A DNA stretch of 64,000 nt from Mercenaria mercenaria (taxonomy: Eukaryota > Mollusca > Bivalvia > Venerida > Veneridae): the NCBI RefSeq assembly GCF_021730395.1, contig NC_069368.1, positions 67,709,501 to 67,773,500 of the forward strand, read 5' to 3'. Position numbers and translations under genes: made by a program. Positions 12,159 through 24,697 of this stretch are shown here, in pieces. Below the pieces are notes generated by a model. That model searched no databases and was not told the DNA's origin. It saw nothing but the letters and a program-made list of their open reading frames with translations. How positions within the stretch are numbered: position 1 is the first letter of the stretch; each line of letters opens with the position of its first letter.

Positions 12159-13310
12159 ACATTCACGGATGATGTGTCAGAAAAGCCACCCAATATAAAT
12201 ATATATTCTACTGAAGGGTACAAAAGAGCGGCATTTCTGAGAAATAAATGTACAAATATTGATAAAAGGCAATTTCATCGAACAGTTCGTGTAAGCTACG
12301 ACGTGAAACATAAAGCCCTGTATTGCCCTTTATGCAAATAAGCTTCCACTTTCTGGACCCGTGTCTTTAAAATGTTAGACAATAACAATTAAGGAAGATT
12401 TACTACACATCCATTTGAAGTCCCTATTTTACAAGCGCCAGCCAGTAAGCTGCATTTTAATATACTTGACCAAAAGATTGAAAAGACAGTAAATGCTCAA
12501 AGTCCTTTAGATTTTTATTTGTTCGAAATCCATTCAGTCTGTTATTTTCCGCATTTGTGGACAAAATTGTTGGACCAAACCCTTCATTATGGCAATTATT
12601 TAAAAGCACAGTCAGCGCACGTGCTGAAGGGACGGTAACAAATACTTGTGGTGCAGACCTCACATTTGAACATTTTTTGAGAAATATTGTGCATATGTAC
12701 AAACTAAAACATACCCTTGACTGCCACTAGCCAAATTTGACGCCTGTCAGTCATGTGCAGTAAACTGAACATTTGTTGCAAAAATGGAGACATTTAAAGC
12801 CGATACTTTCCACATTATATATAAATTTAACCAAACGCAAACTTTGGAAGTATTTGAGCATGAATTAAATTCCTTACACGCGGACGACGCTATTAATGAT
12901 TCAACTTCCGGTCCATTTTCATGGAAGTGGGGCATAATTAGATGTATTACGTGGCCTGAAGCATTGCAGAGAATATGGAGGAAGCTTCAAATAAGGGGAA
13001 TTATTGTTGTAAATGGTTTTCCGCTCACAGATAATGAGGCAAACACTATAGCTAAAGAAGAGTTTATTGCGTTTCTAGAAGAAACAAGATTAAAAACGAC
13101 TTCCGGTGAAAGAGGTTGGCTAAAAAACAGGCTTTTAAAGAAGCATATAGAAGTGTGCCTTTTGATGTTTTAGACGAGATTAGAACCATTTATTCAAATG
13201 AATTTTAATTATTTGATTACAATGATTCACCAGGTGAAATATCTAACAGAGATACAGAGATTCAAAATTATAAATTACATGATTACACATTAATATTAAA
13301 GAAAATATAA
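12159..13310 (+). pseudogene. carbohydrate sulfotransferase (CHST / HNK-1ST-like, Sulfotransfer_2), terminal exon, decayed
   Basis: Members of this family move sulfate from PAPS to sugars of Golgi glycans such as chondroitin. After the acceptor, the frame reads up to CTNIDKRQFHRTVRVSYD and then LYCPLCK, in-frame stop, ASTFWTRVFKML (12318-12377), the place of the 5'-phosphosulfate loop (usual form PK-V-A-C-T-NWKRVL). FVRNPFSLLFSAFVDKI (12515-12570) is the 3'-phosphate-binding block. Downstream come FDACQSCA, METFKADTFH and, near the end, AFKEAYRSVPFDVLDEI, all in the family order. Lesions seen: in-frame stops at 12339, 12390, about 12763 and 13206; frame changes near 12515, 12725 and 13122-13127. 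The introns are retained, so this is not a processed copy. The catalytic loop is disrupted, so no activity is expected. Confidence 0.8.
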
Positions 13311-14430
13311 CTCTTCGACTCTAAGTTGTGCTCCTCTTGTTTAGGCTGTATGTCCATTAGCAACTGTACTTGAGAAATAGAATGACGTTTAGAGGTTATT
13401 TTGTAACTAAAGTAACGCCAATGTTATCATGTCTTTAATGTAAAACATCACTAACTACAAATAAAATGATATAACTTTCGCAGATGACAATCACTTCAAC
13501 TCTTTGAATACCTAATTTCAAGCTCCTAAAAAGTAACTGTCAATCAAACCTCTGACTGTTTTATCTAGGGTAGTCAATTTGTTCTGACACAGAAATGACG
13601 TCACAAGAGCATCTAGGCTGCATCAGTTTACTTAGACAAATGAGCAAAAACGAACGTGTTTCATATTAAACATTCCAGAAATAATACTTACCTAGCAGAT
13701 AATTTTTTTTCAAACTGAAACGAAGTTTAAGATATGTCTGTTGTAATAGGTACAACAGAATATAATGTATTGATATAATAGCAAAAAGTATTTTCAAAAA
13801 TAGTAATTTACCAAAAAAAAAAAAAAATAAATAAATAAATAAATAAATCGAAAATTGTATGTGCATTTTAATAGATGGACTTACTTTGCAACTATGTTCA
13901 TCTTTAAGTCAAACACGTATTTTTTAAATAAATTTGAGTTCCCCCAACAATTGTTATGATTTTCGCGTAAAAAGAAAAAAGAAAATGTTAAAGATTAAAA
14001 CTTGTAGGATGTTCTTGATTTTGATCTGTCTCATTCTTGCTTATTTTATATGTAATCCAATTTCATGATGAATAACAAAGAACCGCCTTTCAGTAATTGC
14101 CCAGGGCACATATTTACGAACATTTGGAGTCTAAAAATTGAACATACACATATGAAAATTCTGATATCCAATTTTCCATATCACGGACTGTAAACACATT
14201 TCGTCGATTTATTTTTTCTGTTCAAAAGATTATCATATTCAAATAAATGTCGCAAATCGATATTGTTTACCGTATAATCACAGGCCTTAAACACTGGCTC
14301 CTACTCTTTATATAAAGGTGAGTTGTTAAAAGAGCCAGTGGTACTTTAATTTTACTGAGATAAGAGATAACAAGAATCGATTTCTCATGTTTCAGTGGCT
14401 AAAACTTTAGAAACCATATCTAAAACATAT
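13311..14430. other. 3' flank of the sulfotransferase relic
   Basis: There is a possible polyadenylation signal, AATAAA, near 13460. An (AAAT)n microsatellite covers about 13809-13848. No gene was seen. Confidence 0.4.
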
Positions 14431-14665
14431 ATGAGCCGCGCCATGAGAAAACCAACATAGTGGGTTTGGACCAGCATGGATCAAGACCAGCCTGCACTTC
14501 CGCGCAGTCTGGTCAGGATCCATGCTGCTCGCTTTTAAAGCCTATAGGAATGGGAGAAACTGTTAGCGAACAGCATTCGTCCTGACCAGACTGCGCGGAT
14601 GCGCAGTATGGTCTGGATCCATGCTGGTTGCAAACCCACTATGTTGGTTTTCTCATGGCACATGA
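14431..14665. mobile_element. palindromic MITE (gcgccatgagaaaacc family)
   Basis: A 235-bp near-complete palindrome. It opens with ATGAGCCGCGCCATGAGAAA and closes with the inverse TTTCTCATGGCACATGA. The inner arms carry CTGGTCAGGATCCATGCTG and the reverse. It has no coding capacity. Full-length relatives lie at 34962-35186, an internally deleted one at 44113-44241 and a half at 8328. The family needs a transposase supplied from elsewhere; that transposase is not in this window. Confidence 0.85.
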
Positions 14666-16445
14666 CATCCACGAGGATACTCCCAACAATCAATTTATGA
14701 TCATAACTGCGAGATCGGGGCAATATATTAATTCAGGAATACAACATTAAATAAGATTTTGAATACCAGATATGGGGCAACCATTAGAGATGTGATTCTT
14801 TCTGGATTAATTACAGCCACGAAACAAGTGGCGTAAAAATTTTCAGTAAAAGAGTGTATAGAGGATATTAGGGTCGCTTTATCTCAATGAAAATGCACAC
14901 AGACGATAAATATATAATTTACCAAATATATATGATCCAGGCAATTTAATGTTACGGGGAAAATATTTAATTCGATTGAATGTTTACTGATAACTCCTAA
15001 TGATTCGCAGCTTGTTGTGGTATTGTTAATAGTTGCTGGTTTGTCTTTCTGTTTTTTTATCTACTGTAACAAGAAATTGTTACCCTATGACGCAACACAA
15101 TAAAAGACAGTTTTAGGTTGCATTGACTACAAGTGTTTCGTGATTATGATTTATCATTGCAACTTAAGGAAAAGTTAAGTTTCATGCAAGAAATACGGAG
15201 ACGCATAATTTAATCCTACAAAGATATACTTATAATGAAAAGACGGCTGCAATTCAAGTACCTTCCTATGCTATCAACACTGTCATGACGTTACTACTTT
15301 GTACTCGCAGTACAGTAATTTTAATATTAGACTCCTTTCAAAGGAACAGTGACCCAAAATATGTACAATTCAAAGCCAGTTCTTATGTATAAATTTATAA
15401 ACCCGAAACGAGTTTTTGATGATCAAACTAAAAATAAAATATATTTTTTATTAAAAATATGACATTATTTTTTTATTCTTAGTTACATTAGTTACCCAAT
15501 GGCCTTTTTTTGTATAATAAAGTATACCGACAATTAGTGTACCCGAGTCATTTGTCTATTTTTGTTATCCGTGACCCCGAGTACCGTTCAAAGCAAAATT
15601 TTCAGATAAGTTTGTACTCAAACGGTGGTGGCAGTAAATAAGTCAAACTAGAATTATTAAGGAAAACATCATCGTGATGATCACATTGAGTAAAAATATA
15701 TGTTTTGAGATAACAAGTAATTGTATCAGAGTAAAAAACGTCCCCAGCCCTGGGACATTGTTTACAAATTATAATGTCTTACAACATCTTCTAGGTAATA
15801 GGCCAACATACTAACTACTGTCGCAAACGAGTTCACTTACATGGGGGTGGGGGGGTAGGTGGTCTACGAATGTGCACATCGCAAACTATATATCAAAATG
15901 TTTGTAAGAGTCTTAAGTTTCCAAAACCAGTTGATGTCAGAATGCAAGTGCTGGGCAAAGTGCTCAAATTCAAGATGGCCGCCAATATGGCCGCCGAAAA
16001 TTAAAATTCATATTATACATATTGACTGGACAATATGTTTCAAATTTAAAGGCATCGTCCTAGTCTTAGACTAGTTTCTGTTGCAGAATAGATTAAAACA
16101 TAGTATATTTCATCTTTAACTAAATTGAGATAAATTTTTACAAAATATGATGGATTTTGCATGCAAAATGATCAGGAAAAAAATGTTGTTATACATACAT
16201 TCTTTTAGTAATTCTACCACTTTTAATTACTTGATTATATTTTACAAGTTTTATGCTTTATAATGTTAAGAATTTCATAAACTATATCATAAGTATTTGA
16301 CATGACAACTTTTAATTAAATTATTATCTGTTAATCCAGCAATCAAGGGCTAAGTAAACAGCTTAGTGGGTGGGGTAAATCTATGTACACTTACATAAAA
16401 TATGTGTAATACTTTAAAATTCATATTAAGTAAAGGTGCAGGTTT
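14666..16445. other. gene-poor stretch
   Basis: No gene supported. A G-run (GGGGGTGGGGGGGTAGG) lies at 15843-15859, and a tandem GATGGCCGCC/ATGGCCGCC motif at 15973-16000. The latter recurs in reverse at 21222-21240 (GCCATCTTGGCGGCC), which may mark a shared dispersed repeat. Confidence 0.35.
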
Positions 16446-16725
16446 TTATGCCCCCGACATCTACTGATGCGGGAGACATATAGTGATTGTCCTGTCCGTC
16501 CGTCCGTTCGTTCGTCCGTCCGTCCGTACGAGGTTAACCAGATTAGACAGTTTCGTCTAGCACCAGTACCCTAACTAGAATGACTTGAAACTAATGCAGA
16601 TGTAACCTGTGACCATTCCTCATCTTCAAACATCACCTGACCTCAGTTTGACCTTGACCTCGATCTTGACCTCGTTTTGGACTGAGGTTGCTTTGCTTCG
16701 ACAAGGATTCCACCGGGGGCATCAA
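16446..16725. mobile_element. MITE-like repeat with TTATGCCCCCG ends and GTCC microsatellite
   Basis: The ends are TTTATGCCCCCG at 16446 and the inverse CGGGGGCATCAA at 16714-16725. Inside is a (GTCC/GTTC)n run at about 16493-16530, then a TGACCTTGACCTCGATCTTG stretch. I recall repeats of this plan as common in bivalves. It is non-coding and non-autonomous. Confidence 0.7.
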
Positions 16726-17600
16726 GCGTTTATTGTACGCAGCTCCTTGTTTAATGTGCAAATGGTTTTTCTTTTCTTGACGGAACAATTATGTGAAAAA
16801 GAACTATTACATGTATAAAATGTGTCATATATACCGACATTAGTAAAACTAAGTTACATAATTGTTGTGGGTAATCAGTAAATGATGAAAATATATCATT
16901 TTCACATTATGACACAGTTCGATCTTTAAGTAAACATATGTTTGCTAAAAGTAACTAAAACAGGCTGAAATGTAAATTAATAGAATATTTCTTTAGCAAT
17001 TACATAAAATACTGATTTAAACTAATTAAGTGTTTGCTAGTCGTTTTCTTGTAAAAAGAGAATGTAAAAATGATTAATATATAACATACGTAATAATGTC
17101 TTCACATTTTATCTTCAATTGTAAGCTTGTGAGATATGATTATATCAGTAAAATATGGAATACTGCTCTGCAATGACATCTTTTTAAGATTTGAATAAAT
17201 AACCTTTAGAATGTTATTAAATTCTGAAAAAAAAAACACCAACATACATTGAACACATATTGTTTGATACAAACTGACAAAATATGATTTAAGTAATCTA
17301 CATGTAAGTCATGGTTTTGAAACAGCAACATCTTAATTTTATTTATTTGTCATTTAAGAAAGCATATCTTTTCTCATACTTTGTAGTATGAGGTAATTAT
17401 ACAGAACAAAATGTAAAAAAGCCTTAAATTGAAGAAGGTCTTTGAGAACATATGCAGGAAGATATCTAGGCACTTTTTAATGGGGTTCTTTGTATACGTC
17501 AAATACGCACAACTCATACATAAACTGTATTTGCGATTTAAACTTTACTTGTAAGACGTAAGTAGTTTCTGTAAAAATAAAATGCTTACTTATATCTATA
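16726..17600. other. AT-rich stretch before the gag fossil
   Basis: No gene and no identifiable LTR were recognised. If an LTR once bordered the gag region it is too diverged for me to see. Confidence 0.3.
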
Positions 17601-17615
17601 GAAATAAGCTCATCT

Positions 17616-20160
17616 TTGGGATCGCATCACGCGAATATTCAGAGGGGCCAAGCCCCCGCCTCCCGTATGTCTGATCCAGCAATGCATACATCTTCGAACC
17701 TTACAGGTGGCACGAGGAATCCTACCCCTAACCGGAATACAAATGAAATAAGTTATCTTTGGTATCGCATCATGCGAATATTCAGAGGGGCCGAGCCTCC
17801 GCCTCCCGTATGTCTGAACCGACGGGTCAAGCAGCATTAATATTGAACCTCTATGCTGGCAAAGTGTGCCAGACTCCTGCTACATATAAACCAGTTCTGA
17901 CTATAGCATCAAGAGGTACTGGGCGACACGTACCTCCGCTGGTACAAATGCGCCCACCTCGGTTTTCGTGCCAAGTATTATTAGTAGTGGCATCGGAGGA
18001 CAAATACCTCCACGTGGTACAAATACGCCCGCATCCGTGTCTTAGTAGTGGTACCGGGAGGCAAGTACCTCCGACTGGTACGGAAACGCCCTCATCAGTT
18101 TTTGTGTCAAATTATCTTTTGGGTGGTTCCGGGGAATGTGCCCCGCAGCAGGGTACAGTTGTACCAGCATCCAAGTATATGCCGCTTTGTCCTATGAGTG
18201 GGAGTGGGGTACTTGACCCTCATCATGGTACAGCTGTACCAGTTTTGGGTATGGTACAACAATCTAAGGCTGAAATATGGAATAGGCTGTGTCCGCCCGA
18301 CATAAAACAGTCCACTTTGGTATAACCACCCAATTATAGGGGAGGAGCAGGGCTGCAGGGCCCTACAACTGGTTCAAATGTGTCAGGAACTGTGCCCGCA
18401 CTATATCCTACAGGTGGCACTTGGGATCAATCCCGTCCACTTGACGGGGGCCAGAATGCTATTTCTAGACCACCCTACTATATGGATAGTACAGGCGATC
18501 ACCCCCCTCCTATTGACACAAATGTACCCGCAACAGTTTCTGCATCAAAACACACAAGTTGCATTTGGAATAATATCCGTCCACCTGATCAAAAAACTCT
18601 GGTTCGACCAGCCTACCCTATGGTTGACACCGGGGTTCAGGTCCCTAGAATTAGTACAAATGTACCGCTTATGGCTCCTGTGCCACAAACAAACGGTTGT
18701 TCGATCCTTTCCACATGGAGCTGGTGACCATGTTGTTGCACAAAGACCCTACTGTATGAGTGGCACACTTAGTACAAATATACAAGCTCCCTCTCGCGTA
18801 GTGCAACCCAGGGGTAGTCATTTGTGTCAACCCCTGGCACCCGGACTAGGTATCGTTGGGGTTCAATCCATTCCAACCAGTATAGCTGGGTCCGGTCTGG
18901 CCTCAATCCCAAATACTACAGTTGATACACTGCCATCTTACTATACGACTGCGTCCTTTGCACAAATGCCCGCTAATGTATCTTTAGTGGCCTCGACACC
19001 ATACACTATGGCTGCTTCAATGCCACCTGTTTCCGTGGCTAATCCAATGATCCACACCCAGTTTATGCAAATATGCATGCCAGGGCACCGTTCTAAGTGC
19101 CTGCCACAAGGGCACAGATCTTACCTACGGTAAATGAGTCGATTGCGGCTCAGATCATGTACCCTTGGGGAGGTTCTGGTCTGTTATATTCGGATTCAAG
19201 AGATACAACCCCTTATGAACATCAAGTCAATTTACCAGCCAATGATTCCATCTTGAACCATAAAACCTGGGCCCCCTGGGGCTATTGGGGACTCAACATC
19301 AGGCGCCTTATGTGCTCTCAAGTAATTCTTGTTTGCAAGACTATAATAGCTCGGGTGTGCGGTTTATGATCCAAAATGGGGTTGCCCTCGCACAACCTTC
19401 TGCAAGACCAAAAGAAAATTCTAAAAGAGACTTTAAGCTGCCAAAACTGCCACCATATGATGGCACCTCAAGTTGGCGAACCTGCCGTCATAAGTTTGAA
19501 TCATGCACGTTATAATAAGTTGGGGAAGAACAGAGCAAATTTCATATAGAATTGAACCTTTCCGGAAAGGTAGGGGAGTTCTTCTCAAACTCAATCACAC
19601 GTAGACCTAACATCTCCTATGAAGAACTAATTATGAAATTGGAACGGAATTTTGGGGATTTAACACCCCTCCCTCAGCGCCCCCACACACTGAAATATAT
19701 CTAGTCCAACTTCAGTCTGCTACACAACGCCCGGATGAGAGCCTTGACGATTGGTCAGATAGGATGTTGGAATTGGCCACTGAGGCATTTCCATCCGTTG
19801 ACCAGCCATTGATAGAATCACATGCTGTAACCCGTTTAGGTTATGGAATGCGGGACGTTAGTGCAGCTGAACATGTGATCCATCTCAGACTAAATTCGGT
19901 ACGCTCGTGCTTAGAATGTGCTAAGGAATTTCAACAGTGCCATAATGCATTACAGGGCAATCTGTCTCCGCGTAAGGAATGTCCAAATATTAGGGCTACT
20001 AGGGAGTCATTTCCCAGACGTTCAGAGAAGCTTGCCTCCAGTACAGACTCTGAAGGCTGAAGAATCGTATTTTGCCTAGATCTTCAGGGAGATGATTTAA
20101 TTGTCAGGGAGATCACCTGAGAAGAGATTGCCCTGAACCGAAGGAGCAGAGTGATATGAT
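17616..20160 (+). mobile_element. LTR-retrotransposon gag fossil (Ty3/Gypsy-like), broken
   Basis: The region is more GC-rich than its surroundings. It begins with two direct copies of a 60-bp segment (17618 and 17762), then a proline-, glycine- and threonine-rich section, then a capsid-like part opening KLPKLPPYDGTSSW near 19430 and continuing through the gag core to about 20000. A CCHC-knuckle-like stretch lies near 20080-20140. No protease, RT or integrase follows. It is an old copy with roughly half a dozen or more breaks. The family is inferred from the PYDGTSSW-type gag core. Confidence 0.65.
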
Positions 20161-20341
20161 GTAAGATATTAAACCAGGGAGGTTACCATTTTGTATAGTG
20201 TATGTTCTCAAGGATCTATTTCTCCCTGCATTTACCACATGGTTGGCAGGGAATGTCCAGGCCATTTTGAGTATTCACCAGGTCACCTACTGGAAATAAT
20301 TATTTCCCGATAGTGTGTTAATGCTGGAGTCAAATGCTCAG

Positions 20342-20775
20342 TATTTTGTCCTATGGGGGTTTTCAGCTTTGGCAGCCCACATTTGTTGGGCATTTTGTCC
20401 TATGGGGTTTTCAGATTTGGCGGCCCACATTTGTTGGGCATTTTGTCCATGGGGTTTTCCGATTTGGCAGCCCACATTTGTTGGACATTTTGTCCCATGG
20501 GGTTTTCAGATTTGGCGGCCCACATTTGTTGGGCATTTTGTCCATGGGGTTTTCCGATTTGGCAACCCACATTTGTTGGACATTTTGTCCTATGGGGTTT
20601 TCAGATTTGGCGGCCCACATTTGTTGGGCATTTTGTCCTGTGGTGTTTTCAGATTTGGCAGCCCACATTTGTTGGGCATTTTGTCCTATGGGGTTTTCAG
20701 ATTTGGCGGCCCAGATTTTTTGGGCAGTTTGTCCTATGGTGTTTCCAGATTTTGCAGCCCACATTTGTTGGGCAT
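20342..20775. repeat. minisatellite of nine 48-bp units
   Basis: The unit is about 48 bp, of the form CATTTTGTCCTATGGGGTTT, then TCAGATTTGGCGGCC, then CACATTTGTTGGG. Some units are 47 bp. Copies differ at a few positions, for example TTTTCAG against TTTCCG, arranged partly in alternation. Because the unit is nearly a multiple of three and lacks stops, long open frames of 117-190 codons appear in all three plus frames and one minus frame. They are a by-product of the repeat, not separate genes. It follows the gag fossil by about 190 bp. Confidence 0.9.
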
Positions 20776-21717
20776 GACTGCCCAGACAGTGGCAGAAATT
20801 ATTGAAACGTGCACAACGGGTGTTTTGACCCTCACAGCCAAAAAAGCTCGGGCCCTTTATTCGTTATTTCCTGTAACTTTGGTGTAAGAGAAAGTTTCCC
20901 TTGATCTCAGTAATTTAATTAAGCAGTGGTTATTCACTGTGTATTTGGTGTAGAGGAAAGATTCATTTATTAGATATTTGTAGATGAATATTTACATTTA
21001 TAACCAATATCTGGTATGGATGTATATACCTATGTTCTGCTTCGTTTATTTGATAAATGTCCCTAAAAAATATTACAGTTTACTCTATAAATCACAATAC
21101 AATTAAATAATCAACATATGTACAACTGCTATAACGCAAAGAAATCAACTAGCTATAGCATATTCTTCAAAGTTGTTGCTGCCGGTATAAAATATAAGTC
21201 ATAGCAAAAACATTGCGGGAGCCATCTTGGCGGCCATTTTTTAAAATAAACTTGGTACGTTTCGTCTAAATATATATTTCGTACTTTATACATTGTTTTG
21301 ATAATGAAACTATAGGATGTATACAAAACTGAAGATGATTGTCAATTTATTATTTATTTTACCTGCTATTAGATATACATTGTATTTCAATATTGAATTA
21401 CCCCACCCACTGATAAATATATATATTATCAATAATTTGAATGTATCCTTTAACAAAATAATAATGTTATTACAATTTATTATCACTAAGCTACTTATTT
21501 GGCCATATTTGCAGCATGAAACAATGTATACAAATCAAAGCTATATATCATATAATTCATAAAGACATTTTAAGTTTGAAAATGTCCGGAAATCTATAAT
21601 TGGTGAATGCTTTTAAATGCTAAACTCCGTAATGCACATATTTAATGTGGTTTTATTTTTTAAACAAGTAGGGTAAAAATATATTTATAGTAACAACAAT
21701 GGGTAGTAGATATAAAA
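20776..21717. other. gene-poor stretch between the minisatellite and the LINE
   Basis: No gene. It contains GCCATCTTGGCGGCC at 21222, reverse of the motif near 15973, and ACCCCACCCACT at 21402, reverse of AGTGGGTGGGGT at 16365. The order of these pairs is not that of a simple inverted repeat. Confidence 0.3.
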
Positions 21718-22440
21718 GTGAGTGAGTGAGTTGGGTTTTACGGCGAACCGAGACAAAAAGGTCATATATCGCCGAGAAAAAATTAAATGGATTACGTTCA
21801 TTGTAAAGCATACATAAAACTATTAAAGTAAAGGTGTATGTACATATATAGCGTATAAATCAATTGCAAACATTAAAAAGTATATAAGTTCTGAATAAAA
21901 ATCAAATAAAGTTCAAATGTTATGATATATGTCTATTTGTTTAAAAAAATTACAAATTTTGTCGGCTGAAATTTCCTCAAACAGTTCTTTTAACGATTCA
22001 ACATTATAGCACGAATTGCGCTGTGGATCGAAATCTATACAGTCGATTAAAATATGTTTAATAATAAGCGGTGTTTGACATGGTACACATTCAGGTTGAT
22101 CTTCATTGTTCAGAAGATACGAATGAGTCAACCGAGTATGGCCTATTCGACAACGAGAAGGAACAACTTCCTCCCTGCGAACAGACCTGTTTCCTTGGTG
22201 CCATTCACCTAAAGTAGGTTTAATTTCACGAAGTTTATTGAACGAAGCATTTTTCCATGAAGACTGCCATTTAGCTAAAATGTATTTGTTGATATTTGAC
22301 CTAAAATCAGTATCCCTGTCCATTAATTTCCCATACCGGCTCCGCTGCCTTTCCAAATATAGAATAGGCTCATGACAATCAGCATTAACACTTTGCCTGT
22401 GCCAATAAGACAAAAAAGAAAAGAAAAAAAAAACAAAACA
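21718..22440 (-). mobile_element. 5'-truncated LINE (I/Jockey-like), 3' end
   Basis: The minus strand from about 22400 to 21913 encodes the C-terminal part of a non-LTR retrotransposon ORF2. It runs ILAKWQSSWKNASFNKLREI, then PTLGEWHQGNRSVRREE, then CRIGHTRLTHSYLL, then the C-x2-C...H-x4-C set CVPCQTPLIIKHILIDC. This region follows the RNase H domain in I and Jockey clades. A 195-bp 3' UTR follows, ending in TATGACCTTTTTGTCTCGG, then TTCGCCGTAAAACCCAAC, then a (CTCA)n tail. The RT and endonuclease are missing by 5' truncation. The terminal segment is shared with SINEs in this window. Confidence 0.8.
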
Positions 22441-24690
22441 AGGGAGGAGAAAAATGCTCAATGTTATGTAAGGACAAAGATAAAATTCTTACCATCAAAT
22501 TTCATCATCCTGCTTTTCCATCGAAAAACAGTCAGTTTCAAACCTTTGAGTAACTTCTTCTATCATATAGTCTTATAAGTTTGGCAGGAGTTTTCTCTTT
22601 ATTCATGTGCACATTGAGTTATTTTTATTTTCACATCCAGACGGTGCTTTGTAAGGTATTGAACTGCTTCAATTTCGATGCTATATCATGTGGTTTGATT
22701 ATGCATATGACTCGGTGGCAAAGACAAAATGAAACGTTTGGTAAAAAATGATCAATCAGAAGTCAGATATTTGTTTTGCCAAGTGTTGAAGTTTTGAAAA
22801 TCTCTCTACCCGGCACATTTTCAGTGTAAAATTGAGTGAAATGATGTTTTGAGTCTGACTACCGTAGTCTTCTAAATGTCTCATGCTATATTTGCCAAAG
22901 ACCCTTGCTTAATCTTATCATGGTTCTCCGAGATGTTAGACAAAATTTGTCTGCCAAGTACACTAGATAAGCGAAGGCACAACCAGCATGGGTGAACGTG
23001 TTCATTCACACAGGTGAATACCCTTATATCTTAGTATTAAATATGGAGAGTGCACAAGACAAACCAGTCGGCATAGTATTAAATACAGACAGACGGGATA
23101 ATATAAAGACTTATGATACAGACTAACCAACACAAAACCTTCATCTCGGAGTACTTTTCTGTAGTGACTGTTATTATCATTGATAAATATAGACAAACTC
23201 AACAAGCAAAACTGTGCCTCTTTTACGGGCATCACCTTTTGTATGGGCTGATTTCAACATTCAAACAATACCTGCAAATATATGTTCTGTCAATAAGTAC
23301 ACAACACTGTGAACACAGTCTTAAACATGTGGTCTGTTTTGGCAGCCTGTAATAGAAAACGAATATCTATGAGACTGAAATGCATTTCAACTTCTCTAAG
23401 TGAAAGTAAATATGCTTTGTATTTATGACAGTAATTAAATGTGAAAATGTTTGTTGAAATTGAAGATTTATGCAAAGTGTTTGTGAAATAAACTTATTTC
23501 AAACGCCTAACGCCATCAATTCATCTAGCTTTGGTTGACCGCCATTTTTAATTTCGCTACAGCGTAAACACAAAATCGACCAAACTTTGCAAGCATATTT
23601 CAGCTCCTGTAATTGATATCCAGCTCCATCCTTGGTAGTTTTCAATGGCAGACATTCTGAGATGTATTTTCACATAAAGATTTCTCGGTTCCCCCCATCT
23701 GAAAACACAATAATAAGATTTATTTCACAGAAATAATTTCGAACGCTGGAAGTCATGTCTCCCGCTCCTTGCTGAACCTAACTTGATCTCACGTGACTGA
23801 GGTCATCGCCAAGATTTTCAAAAACACTGCAGTCTAAATATAAGAATCGGGTTTCCATAAAAAGACGAAAACTGATGGTTGACAGGGCCACTTCAAAGTA
23901 ATTAATTGAATTTATTCCTTATCGTAGAAAAATGAAAGTAAAACTCATAAAATTGTCTAGACGTTTTTTCTTGTTGTATCAAGTTTTCAACTCCAAGTCT
24001 TGTTTACTTTTTAGCTAAAAGAAATCGTTCAAACATTCATCTTTGTTGTAAAAGCGTTGCTATTTTGTTGTTTACTGTGGACTTGCATTTTTGAGCAAAA
24101 ATCGCGTTCTTCCACAATTGTTACAAATTAACCATAAAACAAGAGAGGGTTTGCCTACAAAATGACACCAAGAACCTGAATTTCTATTCAGCATTGAATG
24201 AGATATGGAACTGGCTTTCTTTTCCTAAAATAGATCTTTCTTCCATCTATGCGTTAGCAAAATATAAGGTCTCAAATTGCGTTATATCTGCGCAAATGCC
24301 GTTGCGTGAAAAAATCAATATAAAGTGCTTATTTCCACTGGAAATAGTTTCTAATGGCTTGCACATACTAAACTGACGAAACCTTGTGTAATTTTACAGT
24401 AGTTTGAATATTTGCATTTATTGAAATAAGGTATTTTGCATCACATATGGGCACAACGCTTTAGATCAGAATGCAACAGTGTTTGGCTGCGAAAGTGCAT
24501 ATTTCAGAGAATATTTTGTTTTATCCTCAGTCAAGTGCTTGTTTATGCCTTGTACATATCAAACAAAAGTTATCTCGTGTACATGATAAAGCTTTGAACG
24601 TGTACTGCTACTAAAAAGTTTGTTTCAAGTCCAAATTTTGTGCAATGTTGACAATTTGTGAACCTATATGATTTGTTTGTAAATCTGAAT
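22441..24690. other. gene-poor stretch
   Basis: Only short AT-rich frames of under 80 codons. No repeat family was recognised and nothing supports a gene. Confidence 0.35.
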
Positions 24691-24697
24691 AGAGGCA

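Noticed and set aside
20411-20764. Minus-strand 117-codon frame with 16-residue repeats as a repeat protein
   Set aside because: It is explained by the 48-bp minisatellite, which is open in several frames at once.
20342-20775. CRISPR-like array
   Set aside because: Units are contiguous without unique spacers and the host is an animal; it is a minisatellite.
15972-21416. Large inverted-repeat element bounded by GATGGCCGCC and AGTGGGTGGGGT motifs
   Set aside because: Both motifs have reverse partners on the right, but in the wrong order for a mirrored structure, and the flanking sequence does not pair.
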